DNA of 64,000 nt from Dyadobacter fanqingshengii (GTDB lineage Bacteria; Bacteroidota; Bacteroidia; Cytophagales; Spirosomataceae): contig NZ_CP098806.1 in NCBI RefSeq assembly GCF_023822005.2, forward strand, positions 6,074,501-6,138,500, given 5' to 3'. The translations under genes were made by a program, and so were the position numbers. Below, piece by piece: positions 16,282-25,071 of the stretch. Each line of letters starts with the position of its first letter. Position 1 is the first letter of the stretch. The notes below the pieces were generated by a model. It ran no database searches and had not been told where the DNA came from. It saw only the letters and a list, made by a program, of their open reading frames with translations.

Positions 16282-17296
16282 TGATAACTACTCCTTTTCC
16301 GCCTTGTTCTGTAACTGTATAATTGAATCCTTTTTGAACCGAATAAGCACCCACTTCGCCTTGCTTATTAATGGCCAGAAATCCAACCTGGAATGTTTTG
16401 GCGCGTTCGGGGTTGGGTTTCACGATGCGTTCTATCGCCTTTTTGCAGGCTTCTTCAGGCGAAAGACCTGAACGCATGAGCTCTACGACGAGGTGCGTTC
16501 CGCAGACGCGGATCACTTCTTCACCTTGTCCGGACGAGGTTGCCGCACCGACTTCATTATCAACAAAAAGTCCCGCACCAATAATCGGAGAATCACCGAC
16601 CCGGCCGCGCATTTTGAAGCCCATGCCGCTGGTCGTGCACATGCCCGATAAATCGCCGTTGCTATCCAGCGCCAATGTGCCCATTGTATCGTGGTTAAAA
16701 GAACCGTCTTCAAGCCTCGCGGGTGCGAATGGGCCATGTCCTTTCTGACCTTTGGATTGTTGGTGTTCTATGTTAATAACTGGCTTGTATTCTGCTTTTT
16801 TGAGCCATTCTTTATAAGATTTTTCAGCATCAGGAGAGAGTTTCGCGGGTTCCAGCTTGAAACCATTCGCAACTGCAAATTGCTGAGCGCCTATGCCGGC
16901 AAGAAAAACATGGGGCGTCGTTTCCATAAGCTTTCTGGCCACAGAAATCGGGTGTTTGATCCGTTCCAGGAATGCCACGGAGCCACAATTGGCCTTTTCA
17001 TCCATAATGCAGGCATCCAATGTTACAAATCCGTCACGATCCGGGTTTCCGCCCAATCCAACGCAGCAATTAATATCATTTTCAATGGCAATAGCAGCCT
17101 GTTCCACCGCATCCAGCGCTTTTCCTCCTTTTTCCAACACCGGCCAGGCGGCCGCATTGGAAATCTGCCCGCTGTCCCAGGTCGAGATCACAATAGGCTT
17201 TTTAACCACATTTTTTGCAAACAGCTTCTGTATACTCGCAAGCGGCAGCGCGAGCGCAGACAGGCGTAAAAATGAACGGCGTGATGGAGTCATCAT
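16259..17296 (-). CDS. Exported glycosylasparaginase (N4-(beta-N-acetylglucosaminyl)-L-asparaginase)
   Basis: 345-residue Ntn-hydrolase. The N-terminus is twin-arginine-like (SRRSFLRLSALALPLASI). The mature protein begins near IVISTWDSG, with W40 as in bacterial and lysosomal glycosylasparaginases. The self-cleavage site is NHDTMG, with T204 as the nucleophile exposed when the bond after D203 breaks. Downstream, GRVGDSPIIGAGLFVDN supplies the Arg and Asp that hold the substrate alpha-amino and carboxyl groups, and GAATSSGQGEEV the oxyanion region. The enzyme splits the GlcNAc-Asn bond of N-glycopeptides. These motifs fit it better than a plant-type isoaspartyl peptidase. It is on the same strand as, and upstream of, the fucosidase. 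Confidence 0.9.
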   Translation of the reverse strand: MMTPSRRSFLRLSALALPLASIQKLFAKNVVKKPIVISTWDSGQISNAAAWPVLEKGGKALDAVEQAAIAIENDINCCVGLGGNPDRDGFVTLDACIMDEKANCGSVAFLERIKHPISVARKLMETTPHVFLAGIGAQQFAVANGFKLEPAKLSPDAEKSYKEWLKKAEYKPVINIEHQQSKGQKGHGPFAPARLEDGSFNHDTMGTLALDSNGDLSGMCTTSGMGFKMRGRVGDSPIIGAGLFVDNEVGAATSSGQGEEVIRVCGTHLVVELMRSGLSPEEACKKAIERIVKPNPERAKTFQVGFLAINKQGEVGAYSVQKGFNYTVTEQGGKGVVINAKSHFS

Positions 17297-17640
17297 AATG
17301 CGGTTAAAGGTGATCAGAAGAGTTTGGAAAAGGATTTATGGAGCTTCAATACAAATTTTAAAGACTCATGTAGAATTTTTAAAATTTTTTCAAATATACA
17401 TTTCTGTGCTTTACATACCAATTAAAGTAAGAATATTTTGCAGAACGCAAAAATGGCAGCATTGAATTTGCGAAACGTGCTCCAAAGCCGTTTAATCTAT
17501 TGATTATTGGTCATTATTTATTGGATTTATTGGTAATTAAAGAGTAAAAAAAGAAACATTTTCATGAATTGAATTTTGGTATATAAAAGAAACTGATAAT
17601 TTAGCCTAATTAATACTGCACGTCATACATTATTAATTTA
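17297..17640. other. Divergent promoter region upstream of the glycosyltransferase-like gene
   Basis: 344 AT-rich bases with no gene. A possible rightward promoter is TTG at 17569-17571 with TAATTTAG at 17597-17604, a weak match to the Bacteroidota consensus. The leftward promoter of the glycosylasparaginase gene must also be here, but I could not place it. Confidence 0.4.
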
Positions 17641-18528
17641 ATGAACCCTCTCAAATCAAGTGTCGATGTGGCTATAAATGCGTACGGCAAACCATATCAA
17701 ACTGCTATTACGCTTTATACATTAATGAGGCATTCCGGGCAATGGATCAATCGAATATATTTTGTAGAAGAAGCCAAGCAGCCGGAACCTTCGAACTTCC
17801 AGTTTATCCTGGACCACTTCGGAGACAAGATCGTGCATTATAAGCCTAGCATATGGCTTTGGACAAATAATGTCAAATTTCCCTTCCTCCTGAAATTCAA
17901 GAAATTCAGGCATGCCGTTCGCTACCAGTATCCTTGGGAAATGTCGGATCAGAAGTATCTGTTGGTGCTTCATAATGATGTTTATTTTAAAAAAGATTTG
18001 GTTAAGGAATATCTCGAAGGCATAGGATCTGCGTCGGGAATCGGGCGGATCGGGCAATGCTGGGGCTGTCCGGCTTACGAGGCTAAATTGTGTTACCCTG
18101 AGATTTATACGGAATACAAGCCGCCTTATCCGGAAGTACTGCAATTGGCAAAGGAATATCCTCAGTCACGCACACATGCGTATCCGAGGGTTGTGGATCC
18201 GGCTGCTCCCTGGCCGCTTCCGGAATGTCGTTTGAATGAATATGTGGCGTTGATCGATCTTGAAAAAACTAAAAATGACACATTACCCTTGGGAAAAGGC
18301 GCGGCTTTCGGCGCATACGACCGGCTGGATGTGGGTGTGAAATGGTTTGCCGATATGAATAACATGGGCCACACATTCAAGCATTTCGATTACGATCCTT
18401 ATGCAACGCACAGCTGGGTGAGTTTGCGGAATGCGGGGCATGATGCCATGTTTAATAAAGATTTGTACAAACATGAGGAAGCGGTTGCATTACAAGTTCT
18501 TAAAGACGAATTTGGCTACCAGGATTAA
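17641..18528 (+). CDS. Glycosyltransferase-like protein (GT-A fold suspected)
   Basis: 295 residues, soluble, no signal peptide. The start reads VDVAINAYGKPYQTAITLYT, like the nucleotide-binding first strand of GT-A transferases, and YLLVLHNDVYFKKDL (about 107-121) resembles the metal-binding strand where a DxD-like motif would lie. The remainder (CWGCPAYEAKLCYPEIYTEY, YDPYATHSWVSLRNAGHD) is not diagnostic. Acceptor and donor are unknown. It is followed after 24 bases by an ABC ATPase and a membrane protein, possibly one operon. The assignment rests on fold impressions only. Confidence 0.5.
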   Translation: MNPLKSSVDVAINAYGKPYQTAITLYTLMRHSGQWINRIYFVEEAKQPEPSNFQFILDHFGDKIVHYKPSIWLWTNNVKFPFLLKFKKFRHAVRYQYPWEMSDQKYLLVLHNDVYFKKDLVKEYLEGIGSASGIGRIGQCWGCPAYEAKLCYPEIYTEYKPPYPEVLQLAKEYPQSRTHAYPRVVDPAAPWPLPECRLNEYVALIDLEKTKNDTLPLGKGAAFGAYDRLDVGVKWFADMNNMGHTFKHFDYDPYATHSWVSLRNAGHDAMFNKDLYKHEEAVALQVLKDEFGYQD

Positions 18529-18552
18529 TGCATCATCTTTTTACACATTAAA

Positions 18553-19191
18553 ATGACCCTTCAAATCCGGGACCTCCACCAGCGATATGGCGATTTGGAA
18601 ATACTGAATATCGCTTTCTGGGAAATCGGTGCGGGGATCTTCTGGATCCAGGGCGAAAACGGAGCCGGGAAGTCTACACTTTTCCGGACGATTGCCGGAA
18701 TGCTTCCTTACACGGGCTCGCTTGTACTCGACGGCCGGTATGATCTAAAAAAACATCCTGTTGATTTCAGGCTCAGGTTAAATCTGGGGGAGGCCGAGCC
18801 ACTATATCCTTCATTTCTTACGCCCGCTGATCTGATCAGTTTTGTTGCTGAGGCGAAGAAAAGTCCGGCCGGACAACCGGAAATGCTTATTGACGCGCTT
18901 GGAATCAATTATCTGCAAACACCATTTGGCAGCTGTTCCAGCGGAATGGTGAAGAAAGTTTCGCTTGCGGTGTCGTTTCTGGGAAAGCCTTCCGTCATTA
19001 TTCTCGACGAACCATTGATTACCATTGATCGGGAAGCACGGACTGCGCTTTTTGAGCTGGTTCGTCAATACAGGTCCGGTGGAACCACATTCCTGCTTTC
19101 ATCGCACGAAGCTTTCCAGGACGATGGTCTGGATATTACAGGAACATTTGTCCTGAAAAATAAGATGCTTACCGCCGTTGGGGACTTATGA
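18553..19191 (+). CDS. ABC transporter ATP-binding protein
   Basis: 212-residue ATPase. The Walker A motif is GENGAGKST (34-42), and Walker B is VIILDEPLI with the catalytic Glu, followed by the H-loop SSHEAF. The signature motif is degenerate, reading CSSGMVKK instead of LSGGQ, as in several small ABC-2-type exporters. It overlaps the following membrane gene by four bases (ATGA), so the two very likely form one exporter. Substrate unknown; the upstream glycosyltransferase-like gene could hint at a glycoconjugate, which is inference. Confidence 0.88.
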   Translation: MTLQIRDLHQRYGDLEILNIAFWEIGAGIFWIQGENGAGKSTLFRTIAGMLPYTGSLVLDGRYDLKKHPVDFRLRLNLGEAEPLYPSFLTPADLISFVAEAKKSPAGQPEMLIDALGINYLQTPFGSCSSGMVKKVSLAVSFLGKPSVIILDEPLITIDREARTALFELVRQYRSGGTTFLLSSHEAFQDDGLDITGTFVLKNKMLTAVGDL

Positions 19192-20258
19192 AAACTTTGT
19201 TGTTGGTTACCGTTACGGAATTTTTTAAGCAGCGGGCGGGAATGTTCTTTGTCCTTTTGGCGCTTCTTTTCGGTTTTCTGAGCGGGGCCGAACATCACGC
19301 ATTCGCCGTATTCTTCCTGACCGCATCCAATGGTATGTTGTATCTGGGGATTATCTGGCTGGCTTATACATTATTATGCGCACAGTTTTTGGCCGCACTC
19401 TGGAAGCATCCGGAATATACATTTATATATAACGCAAGGCTCTGGCCGAGTCCTTTGCGAGCGTCTCGGTTTGGTCTGCTTGCGATCGGTTTTTTACAGC
19501 CGCTGATTTATTATGGTGTTTATTTGATTGCGGTTGCCGTTCAGGACAAACTTTTGGCTGGCCTATGGCCCATTTTTCCATACTATTTTTTGCTCATTAT
19601 AATCATTGGAGCGGTGGCGGAATGGCGGATCGGGAACCCGCAAATTTTTGTAGAGAAAGATAAAAAGCAGTTTTTCAAATGGCCCTTCAAACGCTTCAGA
19701 TCCTGGACGTGGTGGTCGCTTGAATGGCTGTTTCAGGAAAAAGGCGTGACGTTACTGGCGGGCAAATTGGGTGCTATGTTGTTCACATCAGGCACATTGC
19801 TTTACTACTCCACGGATCAATACGACCTTAGACTTCCGGCGGTGGGCTTGTCACTGGCTTATCTGCTGAACATTGGCATTTCATTCGAGTTGTATAAGTG
19901 GGAAAGCGAAACCTGGCTTTGGGGAAGGTCGTTGCCGGTGTCCCGCTGGCGGAGAATGGGGCGGATATTTTTGATTCACGCCATCATTATAGTCCCGGAA
20001 ACGCTTGTGAGCGTGCGTAATGGTGCATTATCCCTGTTTGAAATGATGCAACTTTACATTTTGGGGTTATCTGTTCTCGTCACGACGCATTTATTTTTTT
20101 ACAAAAAAGAGGGCCTCCTGGAAGAATGTATGCAGGCTTTCCTTTTCGGTTTTATCGGGCTTACATTATTGATTTTATATAAAATTCCTGTTTTGATCAT
20201 CGCCGGCATGTTTGTCGCTTTCTCTTTTCTGGCTTATCCGAGATGGTACAGGGTTTGA
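19188..20258 (+). CDS. Polytopic membrane protein, partner of the ABC ATPase
   Basis: 356 residues with about eight to ten hydrophobic segments, for example FFVLLALLFGFLSG, LYLGIIWLAYTLLCAQFLAA, FPYYFLLIIIIGAV and a final VLIIAGMFVAFSFLAY. There is no recognised domain beyond the permease character. The start codon overlaps the stop of the ATPase gene, which supports a two-component ABC exporter. A bidirectional terminator follows 20 bases after the stop. Confidence 0.75.
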   Translation: MKTLLLVTVTEFFKQRAGMFFVLLALLFGFLSGAEHHAFAVFFLTASNGMLYLGIIWLAYTLLCAQFLAALWKHPEYTFIYNARLWPSPLRASRFGLLAIGFLQPLIYYGVYLIAVAVQDKLLAGLWPIFPYYFLLIIIIGAVAEWRIGNPQIFVEKDKKQFFKWPFKRFRSWTWWSLEWLFQEKGVTLLAGKLGAMLFTSGTLLYYSTDQYDLRLPAVGLSLAYLLNIGISFELYKWESETWLWGRSLPVSRWRRMGRIFLIHAIIIVPETLVSVRNGALSLFEMMQLYILGLSVLVTTHLFFYKKEGLLEECMQAFLFGFIGLTLLILYKIPVLIIAGMFVAFSFLAYPRWYRV

Positions 20259-20278
20259 AGTTTAGAGTTCGGCAATAA

Positions 20279-20322
20279 AAAAAAGGGTTCAGCGAGCCGT
20301 GAAGCGCACCAAACCCTTTTTT
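20279..20322. terminator. Bidirectional terminator between convergent genes
   Basis: AAAAAAGGGTT (20279-20289) pairs with AACCCTTTTTT (20312-20322), giving A- and T-runs on both sides. It ends the ABC unit from the left and the SDR gene from the right. Confidence 0.8.
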
Positions 20323-20340
20323 CAAGATTCTTTCCAAAAC

Positions 20341-21054
20341 TTACTTTGGCGGCATGGACGGCCTTACTTCCACTTTGCTAGGCAATGTTCTTGCCGGCAT
20401 TTTGATCAGGTCAGAAACGATCTGGCCGATGTCTTCCGGCTGGATTTTCCAAGCATCTTTTTCAGATGGTTTGTGATCACCGAATTCTGTCGCAACCGAA
20501 CCTGGCATAATCGTCGTGACTTTCACGCCAGCGTCTCTGACGTCCATCATCATGGCTTGCGAAAAGCCGACAAGTCCGAATTTGCTGGCATTATATGCAC
20601 TCCCGCCTGGGAAGAAGTTGGTTCCCGCAAGGCTGGCAATGTTGATAAAATAGCCCTTTGTATCAGTAAGGGCTGCCAATGATGCTTTTGCGCTGAAAAA
20701 CACGCCGGTCAGGTTAATATCGATGGTTTCCTGCCATTGTTCGGCAGTAAGGTCCTTGATAGGCGCAAAATGTCCTACGCCTGCGTTTGCGATGAAATAA
20801 TTCAGTTGGCCCCATTTAGAAATAACGGTTTCCACAGCTTTCTGCTGCGATTCCAGGTTTCTGACATCAGATTCAATGCCAATCGCAAAACCTTCTTTGA
20901 TTTGATTCAGTGAAGCTGCTGCCTTTTCCGCGCTTTCTTTTGAACGGCTGGTAATCGCCACGTGTATGCCTTCTTTTATAAGCACTTCTGCAATGCCGTA
21001 GCCTATGCCCTTTGAGCCGCCTGTTATGAGCGCTGTTTTGATCGTATCTGCCAT
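20341..21054 (-). CDS. Short-chain dehydrogenase/reductase (3-oxoacyl reductase-like)
   Basis: 237 residues from the ATG at 21054 (a TTG nine bases earlier is less likely). The Rossmann glycine motif is TGGSKGIGYG (about 12-21); NAGVG follows the fourth strand, and the active site has S (INIASLAG) and YNASK. SDRs of this type reduce keto groups with NAD(P)H. The C-terminus VEVRPSMPPK is common in Bacteroidota paralogues annotated as 3-ketoacyl-ACP reductases. It is a single-gene unit, divergent from fabG; substrate unknown. Confidence 0.85.
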   Translation of the reverse strand: MADTIKTALITGGSKGIGYGIAEVLIKEGIHVAITSRSKESAEKAAASLNQIKEGFAIGIESDVRNLESQQKAVETVISKWGQLNYFIANAGVGHFAPIKDLTAEQWQETIDINLTGVFFSAKASLAALTDTKGYFINIASLAGTNFFPGGSAYNASKFGLVGFSQAMMMDVRDAGVKVTTIMPGSVATEFGDHKPSEKDAWKIQPEDIGQIVSDLIKMPARTLPSKVEVRPSMPPK

Positions 21055-21200
21055 TACTTTCAATTTAAATAAACAAAAATTAAATGTAGTGGGTTAACAG
21101 CAAGCCTGGTCAGAAGGTTTCTATATGTTCTTTTTTGCCAGTGGCCTTTAAAATCCTATTTTTGTCCACCAAAATCATTTTGACAGAATTATTCCCATTT

Positions 21201-21947
21201 ATGAAATTAGTAGAAAATAAAGTCGCGTTGGTAACCGGAGCATCACGTGGTATCGGTCGTTCCATTGCCTTACGCCTGGCTCAGGAGGGCGCTGACGTCG
21301 CATTTACCTATTTATCAAGTGTTGAAAAAGGTGAGGCGCTGGCGAAAGAACTGGAACAATTTGGTGTAAGGGCAAAAGGTTATCGTTCAGATGCGTCTGA
21401 TTTTCAGGCTGCGGATCAGTTGGTTACCGATGTTCTTGCGGACTTTGGCAAACTGGACGTGCTGATTAACAATGCCGGTGTAACACGCGACGGACTGCTG
21501 ATGCGCATGAGTGAGGAACAATGGGATTCTGTGATTACGATTAACCTGAAATCGGTATTTAACCTGACCAAGGCGGCAACCAAAAGCATGATGCGCGCCA
21601 GAACTGGTTCCATCATTAACATTACTTCGGTGGTGGGGATCAGTGGCAATGCAGGGCAGTCCAATTATGCTGCTTCCAAGGCTGGTATCATTGGTTTTAC
21701 CAAATCGATTGCACTCGAACTGGGCTCGCGCAACATTCGCTCCAATGCCGTAGCACCCGGATTTATCGAGACGGAAATGACGGATGCCGTGGATTCAAAA
21801 GCGGTGGAAGAATGGAAGCAATCGATCCCGATGAAAAGGGGAGGACAGCCGGAAGAGGTGGCCGATGCCTGCGTTTTTCTGGCTTCTGACCTTTCACGAT
21901 ACATTACCGGTCAGGTTTTACAAGTGGACGGCGGTATGTTGACATAG
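21201..21947 (+). CDS. fabG: 3-oxoacyl-[acyl-carrier-protein] reductase FabG
   Basis: 248 residues from the ATG at 21201, which places KVALVTGASRGIGRSIALRL at the N-terminus; an upstream in-frame start would add 22 hydrophobic residues not found in FabG. The catalytic set is present: NNAGVTRDG, S in INITSVVGISGNAGQ, YAASK, and the PGFIETEMT loop. FabG reduces 3-ketoacyl-ACP with NADPH in fatty acid elongation. No other fab genes are adjacent. The VWA gene follows after 25 bases and may be co-transcribed. Confidence 0.93.
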   Translation: MKLVENKVALVTGASRGIGRSIALRLAQEGADVAFTYLSSVEKGEALAKELEQFGVRAKGYRSDASDFQAADQLVTDVLADFGKLDVLINNAGVTRDGLLMRMSEEQWDSVITINLKSVFNLTKAATKSMMRARTGSIINITSVVGISGNAGQSNYAASKAGIIGFTKSIALELGSRNIRSNAVAPGFIETEMTDAVDSKAVEEWKQSIPMKRGGQPEEVADACVFLASDLSRYITGQVLQVDGGMLT

Positions 21948-21972
21948 CATGTTTTTTCGTTACTTTTAACAC

Positions 21973-24048
21973 ATGCGGTCCGAACTCATTTTCCAAACCC
22001 CTTACTGGTTTATTGTCTTTTGTCTGGTGGCAGGCGCTGCTTATGCGTTCATGCTTTACCAGCCATCGGCACCCTGGGGGAAAAAATGGAACTATGCCCT
22101 GGCATTGCTGAGGGGACTAACCGTGGGAATGATCTGTTTTTTGCTCCTGGGCCCGCTGGTTCGGAAGACAGAAACCTCTGTTGACAAAGCCAAAATCGTT
22201 TTCGCTATCGATAATTCTGAATCCGTCAAAGGTGCCGGGCCAGCATTGATGAAACAGATTTCCGGTGCAGTTGCCGATCTGGAATCGTCTGGTTTTGAGG
22301 TAAGTGTGCAAACATTGGGCAAAGATTCCCGCTCGCCGGTTCCCGATTCAATCCGTTTCGACGCCAAGAAAACGGATTTGTCCGAAATGCTGCAAACCGT
22401 GAAAACCAACTTTGAGGGCAGAAATCTTACGGATGTGGTTTTGCTTTCGGATGGCATAGTTAATCAAGGCATTTCGCCGGCTTACAATCGTTTTCCCTTC
22501 AAAGTGAGCACATTGGCAGTGGGTGACACGGTCCCGGATCTGGATATCAGGATCAAGGACGTGATCAGTAACAGGATCGCCTATCTTGGGAATGAGTTTC
22601 CGATCCGTGCAGAAATTGCTGCTAACGGTCTGGCGGGGAAATCAACAACCATTACATTAAAACAAAACGGCCGGGTCATTTCAAGCCAGCAGGTGATGGT
22701 TGACAAACCGTCATTCTTCAAAGCCGTTGATTTCAAAGCGTCTTCCAGTCAAAAGGGCGTTCAGCATTACACATTGGAGCTGAGCGGAGTTGCCGGCGAA
22801 ACTTCACCTAGAAATAACAAAAAAGACGTTTATATCGACATTATCGATGGCAGGCAGAAAATCCTTTTGATGGCGCTCGCACCACATCCTGACATTAAGA
22901 GCATCCGCAGCCTCATTGAAGCCAATGACAATTACGAGCTGGACATTAAAATCCTGTCTATATCCAATACGCCCGTCGCAACAGCCAAACCGTACGACCT
23001 GATCATTTTGCACCAGATCCCGAATGTGCTGGGACTTGGGAATACGCAGGTTCGCAGTTTTATAGAATCCAAAACGCCGCTTTTCTTCATTTTGGGCAAT
23101 CAGTCTGCTGTGCCGCTGGCCAATTCATTGAACCGGTCGCTGATCATTAATGCAACCAACAATCAGGTTGATAAGGTTACAGCGCGCTTCAACCCGGCTT
23201 TCCAGCAACTGAATTTTGATCCCGAACAATTGAAACTGCTTGAACGGCTTCCGCCATTGTCCGTGCCTTTCGGCGATTACAACATTTCCTCAGGCACAGA
23301 AACCATTTTATTTCAGAAAGTAGGAACATTGAATACGAGCAAACCGCTGCTGGTATTAAATACAAATGGCGGACAAAAAACGGCTGTGCTCGCGGGAGAA
23401 GGAATATGGCAGTGGAGACAGGAGGAATTTGCGCAAACCAGCAAGCAGGAAGTGGTTGATAATCTGTTTCAAAAGGTGATCCAGGTGCTTTCCGTTAGAG
23501 AGGATAAGCGCAAATTCCGCGTTTATCCTGTTCGCAATGAGTTTGAGGCTGGGGAGCAGGTTGTGTTCCAGACAGAAATTTATAATGACATTTACGAACC
23601 TATCTTTGGCCAGGAAGTGAAACTGGATGTTACCAATGAAAAAGGGGTGACGCGACAATTCACTTACACGCATTCGAAGGAAAACCCCAGGTTCAATGTG
23701 AGCGGACTGTCGGACGGCGTTTACCGTTTTGCTGCTTCAACTTCTCTGCGCTCCGGTCTGGAAAAGGTGAACGGGCAGTTTGTTATCAGCAACGCAGATC
23801 TTGAATTAAACAACAGCACGGCCGATTTTGGAATGCTTCGTGAGCTTGCTAGCCGCTCGGGCGGGACATTTACAACGCCTGCGACTTTCGCGGATTTTAT
23901 TTCAAAACTGAAAGAGAACCGTCCTTCCGACAGGCTGGATAGCAGCGAAGAAATGGTCGAGATCATTTATATGAAATGGTTGTTCTTCCTTTTGGTTTTG
24001 CTTCTCGGCGCCGAGTGGGGCCTTAGAAAGTATCATGGTGGCTATTAA
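21973..24048 (+). CDS. Membrane-anchored VWA-domain protein
   Basis: 691 residues. Two N-terminal membrane spans (about 10-30 and 42-62) are followed by a von Willebrand A-like domain with the MIDAS motif DNSES (80-84), then LTDVVLLSDGIVNQG. The middle is a large beta-rich extracytoplasmic region, and a final span lies at about 668-685 (MKWLFFLLVLLLGAEWGL). Similar proteins are widespread in Bacteroidota without a settled function; the layout recalls BatA/BatB-type proteins but is not identical. It overlaps the next gene by 14 bases. Confidence 0.8.
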   Translation: MRSELIFQTPYWFIVFCLVAGAAYAFMLYQPSAPWGKKWNYALALLRGLTVGMICFLLLGPLVRKTETSVDKAKIVFAIDNSESVKGAGPALMKQISGAVADLESSGFEVSVQTLGKDSRSPVPDSIRFDAKKTDLSEMLQTVKTNFEGRNLTDVVLLSDGIVNQGISPAYNRFPFKVSTLAVGDTVPDLDIRIKDVISNRIAYLGNEFPIRAEIAANGLAGKSTTITLKQNGRVISSQQVMVDKPSFFKAVDFKASSSQKGVQHYTLELSGVAGETSPRNNKKDVYIDIIDGRQKILLMALAPHPDIKSIRSLIEANDNYELDIKILSISNTPVATAKPYDLIILHQIPNVLGLGNTQVRSFIESKTPLFFILGNQSAVPLANSLNRSLIINATNNQVDKVTARFNPAFQQLNFDPEQLKLLERLPPLSVPFGDYNISSGTETILFQKVGTLNTSKPLLVLNTNGGQKTAVLAGEGIWQWRQEEFAQTSKQEVVDNLFQKVIQVLSVREDKRKFRVYPVRNEFEAGEQVVFQTEIYNDIYEPIFGQEVKLDVTNEKGVTRQFTYTHSKENPRFNVSGLSDGVYRFAASTSLRSGLEKVNGQFVISNADLELNNSTADFGMLRELASRSGGTFTTPATFADFISKLKENRPSDRLDSSEEMVEIIYMKWLFFLLVLLLGAEWGLRKYHGGY

Positions 24049-24973
24049 AACGCATTTGTCGCGATTATCTCTGCCGCTGGTTCTCGCTTTTTACATTTCC
24101 AATCCGGTATTTGCGCAAAAGGATTCCTTACGGACCGACCCGCCCACAAGTGATTCAGTTCAAACTGTAAAGCCTAATTATGCATTACTACGGGGCATAT
24201 TTGCAGCCCAATCTGCACTTTACCTCGGAACGATCTATGGCCTGAGCAAATCCTGGTACAAAAACCCGTTGACCAAGTTTACATTTCAGGATGATACGCG
24301 CGAGTGGCTGCAAATGGACAAAATGGGGCACGTTTACACATCGTATCAGATTGCAAGGCATACGGCAGAGCTTTACAAAAAAACAGGCATTTCGAAACGG
24401 CAAATGCTGGTCTATGGCGCCATTTCAGGCATTATTTTCCAAACGCCCATAGAAATACTGGATGGGTTTTCTCCCGATTATGGCTTTTCGCCGGGAGACA
24501 TGATCGCCAACATTTCCGGGTCCGTCCTTTACCTGGGCCAGATCGCGCTTTGGGATGAAGTGCGAATCCAGCCAAAGTTTTCTTTTCACTACACATCATT
24601 GTCAAAAGTGAGGCCCGAACTGCTGGGCACCAATCGTTCGGAAAGTTGGCTGAAAGACTATAATGGGCAGACATACTGGTTTTCCGGCAGTCCCCGAACA
24701 TTTTTTAAAAACAGCGGCTGGCCCGCCTGGCTCTGTCTGTCTGTGGGCTACGGCATTCACGACATGGTTTCTGCCGAAAAAGAGACGAGCATTGAACGGG
24801 GTTATCATCCGTACCGTCAATATTATTTGTCCCTGGACATTGATTTGACAAAGATTAAAACGAAAAGTAAGCTGGTCAGGACGATCGGCTTTTTTGCCAA
24901 TTCAATTAAAATTCCTGCCCCGGCTTTACAAATCAGCAAAAAAGGCATTGATTTTAAACCGTTTTACTTTTAA
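24035..24973 (+). CDS. DUF2279/YfiM-like exported protein
   Basis: 312 residues with a signal peptide (cleavage near VFAQ). The recognisable part is WLQMDKMGHVYTSYQIARHT, then GAISGIIFQTPIEILDGFSP and YGFSPGDMIANISGSVLYLG, which carry the conserved polar residues of the DUF2279 family of predicted lipoproteins. Function unknown. The 14-base overlap with the VWA gene suggests joint expression. Confidence 0.75.
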   Translation: MVAIKTHLSRLSLPLVLAFYISNPVFAQKDSLRTDPPTSDSVQTVKPNYALLRGIFAAQSALYLGTIYGLSKSWYKNPLTKFTFQDDTREWLQMDKMGHVYTSYQIARHTAELYKKTGISKRQMLVYGAISGIIFQTPIEILDGFSPDYGFSPGDMIANISGSVLYLGQIALWDEVRIQPKFSFHYTSLSKVRPELLGTNRSESWLKDYNGQTYWFSGSPRTFFKNSGWPAWLCLSVGYGIHDMVSAEKETSIERGYHPYRQYYLSLDIDLTKIKTKSKLVRTIGFFANSIKIPAPALQISKKGIDFKPFYF

Positions 24974-25071
24974 CAATTGTTGCTTAATGAGTTAATGAGT
25001 GGGCGCCGCTGCGCTGAATGATTGAATGACTGAATGAGCGCCGTGCGCTGAATGAAATAATCAATTAGAAT
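24974..25071. repeat. Short TGAATGA / GCGC direct repeats in an intergenic gap
   Basis: TGAATGA occurs at 25015, 25023, 25031 and 25049, the first three with 8-base spacing. A longer unit, GCGCCG followed by TGCGCTGAATGA, occurs twice (25003-25021 with one extra C, and 25038-25055). It looks like slippage-generated low-complexity DNA upstream of the DUF2027 gene. Confidence 0.6.

Noticed and set aside
24974..25071. CRISPR-like short repeats
   Set aside because: Units are only 7-20 bases, spacers are absent or one base long, and there are no cas genes.
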